DNA from: CAYHPY01 sp964358485
GTDB lineage: Bacteria; Elusimicrobiota; Elusimicrobia; UBA1565; UBA9628
Reading direction: 5' to 3'
Length of the DNA stretch: 5,420 nt
Assembly (NCBI GenBank): GCA_964358485.1
Contig: CAYHPY010000167.1
Coordinates: 1 to 5,420, forward strand
Shown here: in pieces, positions 5,178 to 5,420 of the stretch
How the letters are laid out: each line of letters starts with the position of its first letter
Numbering within the stretch: the stretch's first letter is position 1
Position numbers and translations under genes: made by a program
The notes under the pieces: model-generated
What the model was told of the DNA's origin: nothing
Seen by the model: the letters and a program-made list of their open reading frames with translations, nothing else
Database searches by the model: none

Positions 5178-5186
5178 ATTCTAGCA
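5178..5186 (-). promoter_or_regulatory. Extended -10 promoter of the small membrane-protein gene
   Basis: The minus strand reads TGC-TAGAAT (5186-5178), a TG-N extended -10 element with a 5 of 6 hexamer match. No good -35 is present at the correct spacing, which extended -10 promoters can tolerate. Transcription would start near 5171, just upstream of the GGAGG ribosome binding site, leaving a leader of about 14 bases. Confidence 0.45.
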
Positions 5187-5198
5187 ACGAATCGACCC

Positions 5199-5212
5199 CC
5201 CTCGCTCGAGGG
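5199..5212. repeat. Inverted repeat between two divergent genes, possible operator
   Basis: CCCTCG-CT-CGAGGG is a perfect 6-bp inverted repeat with a 2-base spacer. It lies midway between the start regions of the divergent membrane-protein and YgiQ-type genes. It could be a dimeric regulator site. At this GC content a repeat of this size can also occur by chance. Confidence 0.25.
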
Positions 5213-5222
5213 CGTTTCAAGG

Positions 5223-5228
5223 TACAAT
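5223..5228 (+). promoter_or_regulatory. Possible -10 box of the ygiQ-type gene
   Basis: TACAAT matches the -10 consensus at 5 of 6 positions. It lies 10 bases before the preferred ATG at 5239, and transcription would start close to that ATG. No convincing -35 hexamer lies 16-18 bases upstream, so the assignment is weak. Confidence 0.3.
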
Positions 5229-5238
5229 GAGGAGGTCC

Positions 5239-5420
5239 ATGGCCTCCCTGTATTCTCCCGCCCGCCGTTTTCTCCCGATGAACCGCCGGGAGATGCTGGA
5301 CCGGGGCTGGGATCAGGTCGACATCGTTTTCGTCACCGGCGACGCCTATATCGACCATTATTCCTTCGCCATGGCGGTGCTCGGGCGGGTCCTGGAGGAC
5401 AACGGTTTTCGGGTGGCCAT
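5239..5420 (+). CDS. ygiQ: YgiQ-type radical SAM protein, N-terminal fragment (runs off the right edge)
   Basis: The visible 60 codons encode the conserved N terminus of the YgiQ (UPF0313) family. These are large radical SAM proteins with a B12-binding-like N-terminal domain and no established function. The match rests on FLPMNRREMLDRGWDQVDIV (residues 11-30), VTGDAYIDHYSFAMAVLGR (32-50) and VLEDNGFRVA (51-60), which follow the E. coli order closely. The radical SAM CxxxCxxC motif would lie beyond the window. Two residues in the signature differ from the usual DHPSFGMA (Tyr for Pro, Ala for Gly). The ATG at 5239 follows GAGGAGG (5229-5235), though GGAGG is only 3 bases from it. An in-frame ATG at 5227 is possible but has no ribosome binding site. 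The gene is divergent from the membrane-protein gene. Confidence 0.9.
   Translation, partial: MASLYSPARRFLPMNRREMLDRGWDQVDIVFVTGDAYIDHYSFAMAVLGRVLEDNGFRVA

Noticed and set aside
3857..5227. Long minus-strand open frame of 456 codons opposite pirin and across the membrane-protein gene
   Set aside because: The translation is Arg/Gly/Pro-rich low complexity, overlaps two well-supported genes, and has no motif.
5158..5358. Longer start for the small membrane protein at 5358
   Set aside because: It would overlap the start of the ygiQ-type gene. The ATG at 5157 has a GGAGG site and begins the conserved-looking hydrophobic helix.

Overview
This is a compact, high-GC stretch of bacterial chromosome (roughly two thirds G+C by eye). 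It carries six intact or nearly intact protein genes, the 5' end of a seventh, and the 3' end of a group II intron at the left edge. No rRNA, tRNA, CRISPR array or phage gene is visible. The lineage cannot be fixed from the sequence. The gene content (RsmE, RsmH, HtrA, pirin, YgiQ), the tight packing and the GC-rich codons fit an uncultivated Gram-negative-type bacterium. The RsmH N-terminal segment resembles versions I associate with clostridial, Elusimicrobiota-like and other non-proteobacterial genomes, but that is a weak guess.

Layout. Positions 1-91 (+) are domain V and a probable domain VI of a group II intron whose body lies off the left edge. It ends two bases before the ATG of a GNAT acetyltransferase gene (94-555, +). 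Convergent to it, and overlapping its 3' end by 6 bp, is a two-gene operon on the minus strand. The first gene (2795-1380) encodes a MutT-type Nudix domain fused in frame to the 16S rRNA m4C1402 methyltransferase RsmH. The second (1374-550) encodes the 16S rRNA m3U1498 methyltransferase RsmE. Both methyltransferases modify the decoding-centre region of 16S rRNA, so the operon reads as a ribosome-modification unit with a nucleotide-hydrolase domain attached.

A 94-bp divergent intergenic region (2796-2889) separates that operon from a plus-strand pair. The pair is a signal-less HtrA/DegP-type serine protease with one PDZ domain (2890-3873) and, one base later, a pirin-family cupin (3875-4600). 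The intergenic region holds two good sigma70-type promoters, back to back, whose -35 hexamers physically overlap. The minus-strand promoter would start transcription at, or one base before, the nudix-rsmH ATG, which predicts a leaderless mRNA.

Beyond a short hairpin-containing convergent gap (4601-4677) lies a minus-strand gene for a small four-helix membrane protein of unknown function with conserved-looking histidines (5157-4678). Divergent from it is the start of a YgiQ-type radical SAM protein (5239 to the right edge). The main points of interest are the Nudix-RsmH fusion, the shared-core divergent promoter with a predicted leaderless transcript, and the intron placed directly before a start codon.
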